From Planctomycetota bacterium (GTDB taxonomy: Bacteria > Planctomycetota > Phycisphaerae > Phycisphaerales > UBA5793), in contig CAUJHZ010000076.1 in NCBI GenBank assembly GCA_963205185.1, positions 143,157-207,156 on the forward strand: a stretch of 64,000 nt of DNA, read 5' to 3'. The notes below the pieces were generated by a model, which worked only from the letters and a program-made list of their open reading frames with translations, was not told the DNA's origin and made no database searches. Positions 27,940-37,380 of the stretch are shown piece after piece. A program made the translations under genes and the position numbers. Position 1 is the stretch's first letter, and each line of letters begins with the position of its first letter.

Positions 27940-28926
27940 ATGAGCCCGAGTGTGATCGACCAACTCGAGCGGCCCGGAGCCCTGGACCAGCAGCCGACCG
28001 ATCAGCGCCAGCCGATCGACTCGGCGCTCGCCGCGCGCGAGGCTCAGGATCTCGCCGAGATCATGACCGCATTCACGCAGGTGACCGACCGCCTTCAGGG
28101 CGCGCACCAGACGCTGCAGGCCGAAGTCCGCCGGCTCAATCACGAACTGCGCGAGACGAACGAGCAGTTGCGCCGCTCGCGCCAGCTGGCGGCGCTGGGC
28201 CAGATGGCTGCAGGAATCGCACACGAAATCCGCAATCCGCTGGCGTCGATCCGCCTCTACGCTTCGATGCTCGCCGAAGATCTTTCGGACCGTCCCGACT
28301 CAAGCCGCCTCGCGGTGCAGATCGCCCGCGCCGTGCGCGACCTGGACGCCGTCGTCGGCGACGTGCTCAACTTCGCGCGCGAGCTAAGAGTCCGCCCAGC
28401 CGCCTCGTGCGTCAGTTCGCTGCTCGACCAGGCCATCGAGGCGTGTCGCGGCCTGCTGCACGACTCGAAGGTCGAGATTCGGCGGGATCTCGAGAGTGAG
28501 TCGAGCCTGCCGGAACTGCACGTCGATTCCGCCGTGATCACCCAGGCGCTCGTGAATCTCATTCGCAACGCCGTTGAAGCCATGAACGGCGAGGGCATGC
28601 TGACGCTCTCGGCCGCCGTGTGCGAAGATGGCCCGCCGCCGACGGCAGATGACGACCGCGTCGATCCCGACTGGTGCATCGTGACCATTGATGACACCGG
28701 CCCCGGAATCGCGCCGGAAATCGTCGAGCGGATTTTCAACCCCTTCTTTACCACGCGCCAAAGCGGCACCGGGCTGGGACTGGCGATCGTGCACCGCATC
28801 GTCGATGCGCACGGCGGCGAGATCGCCGTGGGCCGCAATCGCGAGGGCGGCGCGTCCATCGCACTCCGACTGCCGATCGTTTCGAGGCCGGCCGCGGCGC
28901 CGGTGCTTGTTTCACCACACGCCTGA
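27940..28926 (+). CDS. Flagellar two-component sensor kinase (FleS/FlrB/AtoS-like)
   Basis: This 328-residue histidine kinase has no membrane segment. A coiled-coil N-terminus (TLQAEVRRLNHELRETNEQL) leads to the H box AAGIAHEIRNPLASIRL (His about residue 95). The ATP-binding domain shows the N box NLIRNAVEAM, G1 DDTGPGIAPEI, F box FNPFFTT and G2 GTGLGLAIVHRI. It lies directly before a sigma-54 activator gene and matches the cytosolic FleS/FlrB type that controls class III flagellar genes. The input signal is unknown; a PAS domain is not obvious. Confidence 0.88.
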   Translation: MSPSVIDQLERPGALDQQPTDQRQPIDSALAAREAQDLAEIMTAFTQVTDRLQGAHQTLQAEVRRLNHELRETNEQLRRSRQLAALGQMAAGIAHEIRNPLASIRLYASMLAEDLSDRPDSSRLAVQIARAVRDLDAVVGDVLNFARELRVRPAASCVSSLLDQAIEACRGLLHDSKVEIRRDLESESSLPELHVDSAVITQALVNLIRNAVEAMNGEGMLTLSAAVCEDGPPPTADDDRVDPDWCIVTIDDTGPGIAPEIVERIFNPFFTTRQSGTGLGLAIVHRIVDAHGGEIAVGRNREGGASIALRLPIVSRPAAAPVLVSPHA

Positions 28927-28950
28927 CGACTTCGGGAGGAGCCGACCATC

Positions 28951-30462
28951 GTGCGAGTGCTCGTAGTGGATGACAAGGAACTGATGCGCGACAGCGTGGC
29001 CACCACGCTGACCCGGGCCGGCATGCAGGCCGCCGTGGCCCCGGACGGCGCGGCGGCCATGAAGATGATCGCCGACCAGCGTCCGGCTGCGGTGATTACC
29101 GATCTCCAGATGCCCGGCATGACCGGCCTCGAACTGCTCGCCGAAATCAGGCGTCTCGACGAGCAGTTGCCCGTCGTGCTCATGACGGCCTACGCCACGG
29201 TGCAGACGGCGGTGCAGGCGATGAAGACCGGCGCCTTCGATTACATCACCAAGCCCTTCGAAGGCGATCAACTCGTCGCGACCCTCCGCCGCGCCGTCGA
29301 GCACGCCCGGCTGCTGCGCGAGAATGCGGTCCTTCAAAGCAAACTTGAATCCACGCGAAGCCGCGGAGCCGACCCGCCGGTGCTCGTGGGCGAAACCCCG
29401 CTGATGCGCGAACTGCGCGGACAGATCGAGCGCATCGCACCGACGCAGGGAACCGTGCTCATCTCCGGCGAGTCGGGTTCGGGCAAAGAGGTCGTGGCGC
29501 AGCTCGTCCACGGGCTCAGCGACCGGGCCGGCGGGCCGCTGCTCACGCTCAATTGCGCCGCACTCTCGCCCTCGCTGCTCGAATCGGAACTCTTCGGCCA
29601 CGAAAAGGGCGCGTTCACCGGCGCCGACCGCCTGCGCAAGGGCCGGTTCGAACTCGCCGACGGCGGGACGCTGCTGCTCGACGAAATCAGCGAGATCCCG
29701 CCGCAGATCCAGGCCAAACTGCTGCGCGTGCTGCAGGAGCGGGCCTTCGAGCGCGTCGGCTCCAGCGTCACCCAGCGCACCGACGTGCGCGTCATCGCCA
29801 CGACCAATCGCGATCTCGAACAGTCCGTCAGCCGCGGCTCGTTCCGCCAGGACCTCTACTTCCGCCTCAACGTGCTGCCCGTGCGCGTGCCTCCGCTGCG
29901 CACGCGCCGGCCCGACGTCGCCTTGCTGGCGGACCATTTCCTCGGGCTGGTGGCGCGCCGCGAGGGCCGGGCCAAGCGCCGCTTCGACGAGCCGGCGCTG
30001 CAGTTGCTCGCTGCGTACGACTGGCCCGGCAACGTGCGCGAACTCTACAACATCTGTGAGCGGGCGAGCATCCTCTCGCCGGGCGAAACCATCCCGGCGG
30101 ACATGGTGGCGCCCTGGCTGCAGATGACGATGCCCGCGGGCGCGGCGGCGGCCGATTCTGCGGACCCGATGGACGGCCTCTGCGACGTCGTGGTGCCCCA
30201 GCCGCTGAACAACGGCCTGGCGCCGCGCAGCGCCCGGATGCCTGCCGACGCCGCGATCCCGGCTATGACGGGGGGCCAGATCGCCATTGCCGTCTTCGAT
30301 CGCCCGCTCGAAGACATCGAGCGCGATGTCATCGTCGCCACCCTGCACCGGCACAAGGGGCACCGCCAGAAGACCGCGAGCGAACTTCGCATTGGCGTAC
30401 GCACGCTGGGTCTCAAACTGCGCAAGTGGAAGGAACTCGACCTCGTCGCCGCTGACCTGTGA
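28951..30462 (+). CDS. Sigma-54-dependent flagellar response regulator (FleR/FlrC/FlgR-like)
   Basis: The 503-residue protein has the NtrC layout. The receiver has VDDKE and Asp51 in VITDLQMPG; the AAA+ domain has Walker A GESGSGKEV (about 172), the sigma-54 contact loop ESELFGHEKGAFTGAD (GAFTGA about 220) and Walker B GTLLLDEISE; the C-terminus is a Fis-type helix-turn-helix (KTASELRIGVRTLGLKLRKW). It is expected to activate the sigma-54 promoter at 30521-30536, just after its own stop. Start GTG 28951 follows GGGAGGAG. Confidence 0.93.
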   Translation: MRVLVVDDKELMRDSVATTLTRAGMQAAVAPDGAAAMKMIADQRPAAVITDLQMPGMTGLELLAEIRRLDEQLPVVLMTAYATVQTAVQAMKTGAFDYITKPFEGDQLVATLRRAVEHARLLRENAVLQSKLESTRSRGADPPVLVGETPLMRELRGQIERIAPTQGTVLISGESGSGKEVVAQLVHGLSDRAGGPLLTLNCAALSPSLLESELFGHEKGAFTGADRLRKGRFELADGGTLLLDEISEIPPQIQAKLLRVLQERAFERVGSSVTQRTDVRVIATTNRDLEQSVSRGSFRQDLYFRLNVLPVRVPPLRTRRPDVALLADHFLGLVARREGRAKRRFDEPALQLLAAYDWPGNVRELYNICERASILSPGETIPADMVAPWLQMTMPAGAAAADSADPMDGLCDVVVPQPLNNGLAPRSARMPADAAIPAMTGGQIAIAVFDRPLEDIERDVIVATLHRHKGHRQKTASELRIGVRTLGLKLRKWKELDLVAADL

Positions 30463-30520
30463 CGGCCGCGCAACTGTTGCGCGAGCGGCCGAATCGCCCG
30501 GTATTCGGGGGGTCGAAGCG

Positions 30521-30536
30521 TGGCGCGCCGGTTGCT
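30521..30536 (+). promoter_or_regulatory. Sigma-54 promoter of the flgB operon
   Basis: TGGCGCG-CCGG-TTGCT matches the consensus TGGCACG-N4-TTGCW with one mismatch, and the invariant GG and GC are exactly 10 bases apart. It lies 53 bases before flgB and right after the gene of the sigma-54 activator. Confidence 0.85.
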
Positions 30537-30588
30537 CATTTGACCCGCGGTGATCTGAAGGCGCAACTTCGGCCGAGGACCGGACACC

Positions 30589-31029
30589 ATGATCGAAGGA
30601 CTCTTTCGCGAATCCGGCATCGATGTGCTCGAGCGGACCGTCCAGTTCGCCGGGCAGCGCCATCGCCTCATCGTCAACAACATCGCGAACCTGTCCACGC
30701 CGAATTACCGCCCGGTTGACGTGGATGCCGGTGCGTTCCGCGCGTCCCTCGCCAAGGCGCTCGACCGCCGCCGCGCGACTCATCCTGGCCGGCGCTCCGA
30801 AGCGCCGATCCGGCCCAGGGACACCGTGGATATCGAATTCACCGAGCGCGGCATGCGCTTCAAGCCGCGACCAGCCGGCCGGAACATCCTCTTTCACGAC
30901 CGCAACGACCGCGATCTGGAAGGGCTCATGGCCGAACTGGCAGAAAACACCCTGACGCACCGCACCGCAACGGAACTGCTGAGAGCCCGGTTCGCGACGC
31001 TGCAGACCGCCATTCGCGAACGCGTCTGA
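30589..31029 (+). CDS. flgB: Flagellar proximal rod protein FlgB
   Basis: FlgB is a rod subunit exported by the flagellar type III system. The 146-residue protein has the rod/hook N-terminal motif with NNIANLSTPNYRPVDVD (about residues 27-43) and a C-terminal helix with ELAENTLTHRTATELLRARF (about 117-136). A basic middle region replaces the usual variable part. It is the first gene after the sigma-54 promoter and is followed by flgC after 21 bases. Confidence 0.93.
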   Translation: MIEGLFRESGIDVLERTVQFAGQRHRLIVNNIANLSTPNYRPVDVDAGAFRASLAKALDRRRATHPGRRSEAPIRPRDTVDIEFTERGMRFKPRPAGRNILFHDRNDRDLEGLMAELAENTLTHRTATELLRARFATLQTAIRERV

Positions 31030-31050
31030 TACTGAGAGGACCACCACCCG

Positions 31051-31455
31051 ATGTACGGCCTGCTCGACGTTTCGACCTCCGGCATGATCGCTCAGCGGAC
31101 GCGCGTGGAAGTGGCGACGGCCAACATCGCCAACGCGAACAGCATTCTCGACCCGAATGGCGACAACGAGCCGTTCCGCCGGCGCATCGCCATGCTCGCG
31201 CCGGGCGATCCGGTTTCGGGCGATCCCATGGGCGTTCACGTGGCCAGGATCGATCTGGCGGATGGCGAGTTTCGACCCAAATACATGCCCGGCAGCCCAT
31301 ACTCCAACGAGCAGGGTATGGTGTATACGCCGGACATCGATATCACCACGGAGTCCGTCAACGCCATCGAGGCGTCGCGGGCGTATGAAGCGAACGTGAT
31401 GGCGGCCGAGGCCACCAAGGCCATGCTCTCGGCCTCGCTGAGAATCCTCGCGTGA
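31051..31455 (+). CDS. flgC: Flagellar rod protein FlgC
   Basis: The 134-residue rod protein opens with LLDVSTSGMIAQRTRVEVAT, then has the NIANANS motif (about residues 26-32) and ends in the conserved helix VNAIEASRAYEANVMAAEAT with KAMLSASLRILA. Size matches the family. ATG 31051 follows GAGAGGAC. A 153-base spacer separates it from fliE. Confidence 0.95.
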   Translation: MYGLLDVSTSGMIAQRTRVEVATANIANANSILDPNGDNEPFRRRIAMLAPGDPVSGDPMGVHVARIDLADGEFRPKYMPGSPYSNEQGMVYTPDIDITTESVNAIEASRAYEANVMAAEATKAMLSASLRILA

Positions 31456-31608
31456 ACCAGGCCGGATTTGAAGGACTGCAGGGAGTCGAACCGATGAAGC
31501 GATGTGCGAAACCGTCGATGAGCGGGTCGTGGAACGGGCACCACCCGGACCACCCGGCCACTGCGGTTCGCACACCCGCCCCGATCTGGCGGGTTGAGGA
31601 GGCCTGAC

Positions 31609-31923
31609 GTGAGTGATCCACTCGGATTGATTCAATCGACCGGCGGCGCGCAGCCTCTGTCTCGCGCGCATCAGCCCCTTCCCGGCGCATCGGAAGGCGC
31701 CCAGGGCTCCTTCAAGGACATGCTCCTCGACCAGTTGCGCGAGGTCAATCGCCTTGAGCAGGAAACGACCCAGGCACTGGAGGACTTTACGACGGGCAAG
31801 CGAACCGACTTTGACGCCGTGTTCACCGCCCAGCGCAAGGCGGACACGGCTTTCCAGATGCTGCTCCAGGTGCGCAACAAGGTGATGGACGCCTACAACG
31901 AGGTCAAACAGATCCGCGTGTAG
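31609..31923 (+). CDS. fliE: Flagellar hook-basal body complex protein FliE
   Basis: FliE links the MS ring to the rod. From GTG 31609 (with GAGGAGG 7 bases upstream) it has 104 residues; the C-terminal half carries the family signature FKDMLLDQLREVNRLEQETT and DAVFTAQRKADTAFQMLLQV with RNKVMDAYNEV. The open frame reaches back to TTG 31594, but that codon lies within the ribosome site. Confidence 0.93.
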   Translation: MSDPLGLIQSTGGAQPLSRAHQPLPGASEGAQGSFKDMLLDQLREVNRLEQETTQALEDFTTGKRTDFDAVFTAQRKADTAFQMLLQVRNKVMDAYNEVKQIRV

Positions 31924-32031
31924 CGCCAGTTCGGGCGCGACAGCGCACGGCGTCAGGAGGATGCCGGCTCGTCGCGCGTCGCAGCAGCCCGGCTGCTGCG
32001 AAGAGTTCGGTTGGATAGCGCCGGCTGAGGC

Positions 32032-33732
32032 ATGGAGGCCCGCACGGTGGACCGATTTCGCCAGTCATTCGAGTTCGTTCGCGGCCGGCTCGCCGACCTC
32101 AAGCCTCTGCACAAAGTGCTGGTCGGCTCGGGCCTGCTGATCTTTCTCATGGCGATGTTCATCGTCGCGCAGTACTCGGGTAAGTCGAGCATGGAACTCG
32201 TCGAAGTTTCAGCCGATTCGCGCGACGCTGTTCTCACCCGTTTCGCCGCCCAGGGGATCAAGGCGACCCCTGCGGGCAATGGCTTCCTCGTGCCGCGCAG
32301 CCAGCAGATGGATGCGCTGGCCATCGTGGGAGAAGTGGACAAGAGTGCGGCAGGCTCATCCGTGCTGCTCGGGCTCATCAAGGAGCAGCCGTGGTACGCA
32401 AACCGGCACCAGAACAAGCAGCAGTATTACGCAGCCCTGAACCAGGTGCTCAGCGACATCATCGGCCGCTGGACCTACGTCCACAAGGCGGAGGTCATCC
32501 TCACGCCGCCCGAGGAGGGTCCGGGCGCGATCGGCCGCCGCGCCTCCAAGCCGACCGCGTCGGTCTCGATCACTCCCGTGGGCGCCGGACTGACAACCGA
32601 GCAGGTCGAAGGCATCGCCATGTTCGTCAGCGGCTCAGTCGCGGGTCTCGAACCCGAGGGAGTCACCGTCGTCAATGCCCGCACCGGCAACCCGATGCGT
32701 GCCCCCGACGAGAACGACCGGTCGAACGGCGCCTACATGGAACTTCAGGCGCGCATCGACAGTTACTGGCGCGCCAAGATCGAGGACAACCTGCGGCACA
32801 TTCCCGGCGTCATCGTGCAGGTTAATGCCACGGTGGACGCCTCGCGCGAGCACAGCAACGACGTGTCCTACAAGAAAGAGGGCGAAGGCTCTGTCACTCC
32901 GATCACGCTCGAAACTGAAAGCAAGACGCAGTCCACGGAGGCGAGTTCCGGCGGCGTGGCCGGCGTGCAGCCCAACACCGGCCAGGGCATCAGCCTGAGC
33001 AATTCATCGACGCCGAGCAATACGACCTCCGAGTCCACGAGCGAATTCGCACCACAGACCGGCAGGCGCGAGACGACGCGCGAAGATCCGAAGGGCTACG
33101 CCCGCAAGATCAACGCCACCGTCAAGATTCCGCGCAGTTACTTCCAGCGCATCTGGGAAAAACGCAACCCCGGCGCGACCGACCCGCCGGACGATGCAGC
33201 GCTCAAACCGATCGAAACCGACGAGATCGCCAAGATCAGCCAGGAAGTCGGCGTCCTGATCGACACGGAGGCGACCAGCGCCATTGATGGATCGCAGAGT
33301 TACATCGGCACCGTCGTGGTCAACAGCTACACCGACCTGCAGCCCATCGCCGCTCTCGCGCCGGAGTCGAACGCGGACGCCGGCTTCCTCGGCATGCCGG
33401 GCGACTTCGTCAACCTGCCGTGGGGTTCGATGGGCATGGCTCTGCTGGCGGGGCTGAGCCTGTTCATGATGTTCCGGCTGGTGCGGAGCACGGCGTCGGC
33501 TCGCGATCTGCCTTCGGCTGAAGAACTGGTGGGCATCCCGCCCTCGCTCACACCTTCGATTGATGAACTGATCGGCGAGGCGGACGAGTCTGACCCGGCC
33601 ATCGACGCCGTCGAACTCGATGACGAAGAGCTGCGGACCCGCACCATCATGCAGCAGATCGGCGAACTCGTGAGCCATGACGCGACCGATGCGACGCGCG
33701 TCGTGAACCGATGGATCTCTTCCGAGGAATGA
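32032..33732 (+). CDS. fliF: Flagellar MS-ring protein FliF
   Basis: This 566-residue protein forms the MS ring in the inner membrane. The first membrane helix is at about residues 31-47 (VGSGLLIFLMAMFIVAQY) and the second at about 463-482 (WGSMGMALLAGLSLFMMFRL). The periplasmic YscJ/FliF domain contains LNQVLSDIIGRWTYVHKAEV and SITPVGAGLTTEQVEGIAMF. A Ser/Thr-rich linker (SLSNSSTPSNTTSESTSEFA) precedes the second helix, and the acidic cytoplasmic tail should bind FliG, encoded 3 bases downstream. Length is normal. Confidence 0.95.
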   Translation: MEARTVDRFRQSFEFVRGRLADLKPLHKVLVGSGLLIFLMAMFIVAQYSGKSSMELVEVSADSRDAVLTRFAAQGIKATPAGNGFLVPRSQQMDALAIVGEVDKSAAGSSVLLGLIKEQPWYANRHQNKQQYYAALNQVLSDIIGRWTYVHKAEVILTPPEEGPGAIGRRASKPTASVSITPVGAGLTTEQVEGIAMFVSGSVAGLEPEGVTVVNARTGNPMRAPDENDRSNGAYMELQARIDSYWRAKIEDNLRHIPGVIVQVNATVDASREHSNDVSYKKEGEGSVTPITLETESKTQSTEASSGGVAGVQPNTGQGISLSNSSTPSNTTSESTSEFAPQTGRRETTREDPKGYARKINATVKIPRSYFQRIWEKRNPGATDPPDDAALKPIETDEIAKISQEVGVLIDTEATSAIDGSQSYIGTVVVNSYTDLQPIAALAPESNADAGFLGMPGDFVNLPWGSMGMALLAGLSLFMMFRLVRSTASARDLPSAEELVGIPPSLTPSIDELIGEADESDPAIDAVELDDEELRTRTIMQQIGELVSHDATDATRVVNRWISSEE

Positions 33733-33735
33733 GCC

Positions 33736-34776
33736 GTGGCGATGAAGGCCGGTCAGAAACTTCCTGAAACAGTCGCCGATCTCGACGGCACCACCAAGGC
33801 GGCAGTGCTGCTCGTCAGCGTGGACCAGGACACGGCCTCGGCCATTCTCAAGGGGCTCGACGAGCAGGTCGTCAACGACGTCGTGCGCGAACTGGCGTCG
33901 CTGGGCCCGGTTCCGCGGTCGCTGCGAAATTCCGTCGTCGAAGAGTTCTATACGACGATCCTCGCGAGCAAGTACGCGAACGAAGGCGGGCTGGAATACG
34001 CGCGCTCGCTGCTCTCGCGATCGGTCGACCCGAAGATGGCCGACAAGATCATGTCGGGCATCCAGACGCACGTGCAGAAGACGCCGTTCAACTTTCTGCA
34101 GAAGGCCGAATCCGAGAACCTGCTCACCTTCATCCAGGATGAACACCCGCAGACGATCGCGCTGATCATCAGCCACCTCGCTCATCACAAGGCGGCCGAA
34201 ATCCTCATCGGATTGCCGGCGCAGAAGCAGATCGAAGTCGTCAAGCGCATCGCCAACATGGACCAGACCAATCCCGAGGTCATCCGAACGGTCGAGCGGG
34301 CCCTTGAGTCGCGTCTCTCGAACATGCTCATGCAGTCGATGGAGAAGGCGGGCGGTGTGGAGACCGTCGCGGAAATTCTCAACCTCGCCGACCGCTCGAC
34401 GGAAAAGTCGATCATGGAGGGGCTCGAGTCGGAGGACCCGGACCTCGTCGAGCAGATCCGCCGGCTCATGTTCGTCTTCGACGACATCATCCACGTGGAC
34501 GGCAAGGGCATCCAGGCGGTGCTCAAGGAGATCGACAACGACGAACTGGCCCTGGCGCTCAAGACGGCGAGCAAGGAACTTCAGGAGAAGATCTTCGGCA
34601 ACATGTCCGAGCGAGCCGCGGAACTCATCAAGGAAGACATGCAGTACATGGGCCCGGTGCGCGTAAGCGACGTCGAAGCCGCCCAGCAGCGGATCGTGGA
34701 TATCGTGCGCCGGCTCGAGGATGCAGGCGAGATCATCATCGCGGGCCGCGGCGGCGAGAAGGACCTGATCGTTTGA
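33736..34776 (+). CDS. fliG: Flagellar motor switch protein FliG
   Basis: FliG is the torque-bearing C-ring subunit. The 346-residue protein has the N-terminal FliF-binding part (TKAAVLLVSVDQDTASAIL), the middle EHPQT segment in LLTFIQDEHPQTIALIISHL (about residues 130-149) and the charged C-terminal torque helix region with MFVFDDIIHVDGKGIQAVLK and LALKTASKELQEKIFGNMS. Start GTG 33736 lies 3 bases after fliF. Confidence 0.96.
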   Translation: MAMKAGQKLPETVADLDGTTKAAVLLVSVDQDTASAILKGLDEQVVNDVVRELASLGPVPRSLRNSVVEEFYTTILASKYANEGGLEYARSLLSRSVDPKMADKIMSGIQTHVQKTPFNFLQKAESENLLTFIQDEHPQTIALIISHLAHHKAAEILIGLPAQKQIEVVKRIANMDQTNPEVIRTVERALESRLSNMLMQSMEKAGGVETVAEILNLADRSTEKSIMEGLESEDPDLVEQIRRLMFVFDDIIHVDGKGIQAVLKEIDNDELALALKTASKELQEKIFGNMSERAAELIKEDMQYMGPVRVSDVEAAQQRIVDIVRRLEDAGEIIIAGRGGEKDLIV

Positions 34777-34795
34777 GTCGTTTGAGAACCAGCTC

Positions 34796-35560
34796 ATGGC
34801 ACTGATTCGCAGCAAGCAGGCCGCCGCACTCGTGCGCGAAGCCGTCGTCCTCGACCTGGGCGATCTCGCCCGGCAGGGCGAAGCACTCAAACAGCGCGCG
34901 CAGGCCCAGGCAGATCAGATCCTCAAACAGGCCCACGACGAAGCGCGACAACTCGCCCAGAACGCCTCGAAGCGCGGCTACGAGGAGGGCCTGCAGAAAG
35001 GATTGGCCGAAGGACGTCGGCAGGGCCACGATGCCGGGCACAAGCAGGCGCTCGAAGAACGCCGCACTCAACTCGAGCAACTCGAAGCAAAGTGGGCCGA
35101 ATCGCTCGCCAGCTTCACCGAAGCGCGAAAGGGCCTGCTCATCGAAGCCAGGCTCGACGTGCTCCGCCTGGCCCTGGCGATCGCCGAGCGCATCGTGTTC
35201 CGCACCGTTGAACTCGATCCGACCGTGATCGAAGACCAGATGGCCGAGGCGATGAGTCTGCTGGCGCGCCGATCGGCCGTCGTCATCCGGGTGCATCCCT
35301 CTGATCTCGCGCACGCGCAGGAAGTGCTGCCGGCCGTGACCGCAAGGATGCACCAGTGCGAACATGCGGCACTGACCGCCGACGAATCGCTCACGCCCGG
35401 CGGCTGCATCCTTGAAGCCGGCACCACGACCATCGACGCGACGCTGGAGACGCAGATCGACCGGATCATCGCGACGCTGCTGCCCGATGATCCGGGGCTG
35501 CAGCCGCAGGACACTCGCGACGCTCCGCCCACCACCGACTCTGCCGATTCTGTCTCATGA
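34796..35560 (+). CDS. fliH: Flagellar export ATPase regulator FliH
   Basis: The 254-residue protein begins with a helical region rich in Gln, Ala and Glu (LKQRAQAQADQILKQAHDEA), has glycine-spaced repeats typical of FliH (GYEEGLQKGLAEGRRQGHDA, about residues 61-80) and a C-terminal domain with RLALAIAERIVF and VRVHPSD-like VIRVHPSDLAHAQEVL. It inhibits and anchors FliI. Its end overlaps fliI by 4 bases, indicating coupling. Confidence 0.9.
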   Translation: MALIRSKQAAALVREAVVLDLGDLARQGEALKQRAQAQADQILKQAHDEARQLAQNASKRGYEEGLQKGLAEGRRQGHDAGHKQALEERRTQLEQLEAKWAESLASFTEARKGLLIEARLDVLRLALAIAERIVFRTVELDPTVIEDQMAEAMSLLARRSAVVIRVHPSDLAHAQEVLPAVTARMHQCEHAALTADESLTPGGCILEAGTTTIDATLETQIDRIIATLLPDDPGLQPQDTRDAPPTTDSADSVS

Positions 35561-36918
35561 CTGTTCTTGCTCCAGCCTGGTACATGCTCGATCGCCTTCA
35601 ACCGAGGCAGATCAGCAGTTGCATCAGCAGCGTGCGCGGCCAGACGGTGACCACGCAGCCGCTCAGCCTGCCGGTCGGTGCGCTGGTGCGCATCGAAAGC
35701 CGTCGCGGCGGGGCTGGCCCGACGTTCGGCGAAGTGATCGCGGCGGATCACGCCGGTACCATCATTATGCTCTTCTCGAGCGCCACCGGCCTCGGTCCGG
35801 GAGATCGCATCACGGCCGTGCAGACCGCCCCGACCGCCCCGCTGAGCGTCAACATGCTCGGCCGCGTGCTCGACGGCATGGGCCGGCCACTGGATGGCGC
35901 CGGGCCGCTGCGCGATGTGGAACAGAGACCGATCTCGCCGCTGCCCATGCCTTCGCTTCACCGCGAACCGATCACCAGCCCACTGGCGACGGGCGTGCGC
36001 GCGCTGGACGCGATGCTGACGGCCGGCAAGGGCCAGCGGCTGGGCGTGTTCGCCGGGCCAGGCGTGGGCAAGTCCACGCTGCTGGGCTCCATCGCCCGCA
36101 ACACGCGCGCCGATGTGAGCGTCATCGCGCTCATCGGCGAGCGCGGCCGCGAAGTGCGCGAATTCATCGAGCGCACACTCGGCCCCGAGGGGCTGGCGCG
36201 GAGCGTGGTGTTCGTCTCCACCGGTGATGAGTCGCCGCTGATGCGCATCCGGGCGGCGATGATTGCCACCGCCGCTGCAGAACTGTTCCGCGACAACGGC
36301 GCGGATGTCGTGCTCATCATGGATTCGATTACGCGGCTCTGCCAGGCGCAGCGGCAGATCGGCCTGGCCGCCGGCGAACCTCCGACGACCAAGGGTTATA
36401 CGCCAAGCGTTTTTTCGCTGCTGCCTTCATTGCTCGAGCGCGCCGGCGCCGTCGAGAATTCCGGCTCGATCACCGGTTTCTACGCCGTGCTCGTCGAAGG
36501 CGATGACATGACCGAGCCGATTTCCGACGCGGCGCGCGGAATCCTGGACGGACACATCTCGCTGACGCGCAAACTTGCCAACCGCGGCCACTATCCAGCC
36601 ATCGACATTCTCGACTCCGTCAGCCGCGTCGCCGACTCCGTCTGCACATCGACGCACATTCAGGCGCGCCGGATGATCGCGCGGCTGCTTGCAGTGTACG
36701 CCGAGATCGAAGACCTGATCAACATCGGCGCCTACGTGCGCGGCTCGAACCCGGAATGCGACGTGGCGATCGAACTCAAGCCGCGCATCGATGCGCTGCT
36801 CCAGCAGCAGTCGTCCGATGCGGCGCCCTTTGAGAACACCGCCAGCGCGCTCACCTCGCTCGCCGTCGAGGCGGGGCATCTGCTCAACCAGCGCCGTCCG
36901 CAGCAGGCGCGATCGTAA
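35557..36918 (+). CDS. fliI: Flagellar export ATPase FliI
   Basis: The 453-residue F1-like ATPase powers or primes export. It shows Walker A GVFAGPGVGKSTLLG (about residues 164-178), the GERGREVREFIE motif, Walker B in DVVLIMDSITRLCQAQRQIG and the signature PPTTKGYTPSVFSLLP. Length is normal. Start ATG 35557 overlaps the fliH stop. Confidence 0.96.
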   Translation: MTVLAPAWYMLDRLQPRQISSCISSVRGQTVTTQPLSLPVGALVRIESRRGGAGPTFGEVIAADHAGTIIMLFSSATGLGPGDRITAVQTAPTAPLSVNMLGRVLDGMGRPLDGAGPLRDVEQRPISPLPMPSLHREPITSPLATGVRALDAMLTAGKGQRLGVFAGPGVGKSTLLGSIARNTRADVSVIALIGERGREVREFIERTLGPEGLARSVVFVSTGDESPLMRIRAAMIATAAAELFRDNGADVVLIMDSITRLCQAQRQIGLAAGEPPTTKGYTPSVFSLLPSLLERAGAVENSGSITGFYAVLVEGDDMTEPISDAARGILDGHISLTRKLANRGHYPAIDILDSVSRVADSVCTSTHIQARRMIARLLAVYAEIEDLINIGAYVRGSNPECDVAIELKPRIDALLQQQSSDAAPFENTASALTSLAVEAGHLLNQRRPQQARS

Positions 36919-36930
36919 GGCACGCCAGCG

Positions 36931-37380
36931 ATGCCACGATTCCGATTCAATCTCGACCCGCTGCTCAAGCACCGCCAGCGACTCGAGCGCGAGAAGCAGC
37001 GGGCGCTGGCCGTGCTCGAGCGGCGTCGCCTTGAGATCGAGGATCACATTCGGGCCATGCAGCAGCGCATCGCCGACAACAAGGCCGAACTGGGCCGCAG
37101 CCTGATCGGTACCGTGGACACCTCCGCCATCCGCAGCCAGGCGGCCATGTCGATGCAACTCGACGCGCAGACGCGGCGGCTGGTGGTGGTGCTCGCCGAG
37201 GTCTACCGTCGAATCGACCTGGCCCGGGCGGAGCTGCTTGAGGCTCGCACGCGCGCCAAGGCGATCGAACGCCTCCGCGATCGCCGATATGAGCAGTGGA
37301 AGCAGGCGATCAGCAAGCGCGAGGCTGCGATTGTGGATGACCTGACGACGGTTCGCGCCGCATGGAGCACGCCATCATGA
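36931..37380 (+). CDS. fliJ: Flagellar export protein FliJ
   Basis: This 149-residue protein is a single long coiled-coil hairpin typical of FliJ: FNLDPLLKHRQRLEREKQRA at the N-terminus and RRIDLARAELLEARTRAKAI, RLRDRRYEQWKQAISKREAA near the C-terminus. It works as the central stalk of the FliI hexamer. It follows fliI by 12 bases and its stop overlaps the next start (ATGA). Confidence 0.88.
   Translation: MPRFRFNLDPLLKHRQRLEREKQRALAVLERRRLEIEDHIRAMQQRIADNKAELGRSLIGTVDTSAIRSQAAMSMQLDAQTRRLVVVLAEVYRRIDLARAELLEARTRAKAIERLRDRRYEQWKQAISKREAAIVDDLTTVRAAWSTPS

Noticed and set aside
31494-31607. 37-codon frame before fliE (starts MKRCAKPSMSG)
   Set aside because: It has a weak ribosome site, no recognisable features and odd composition; the spacer may simply be untranslated. 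Kept only as a possibility.
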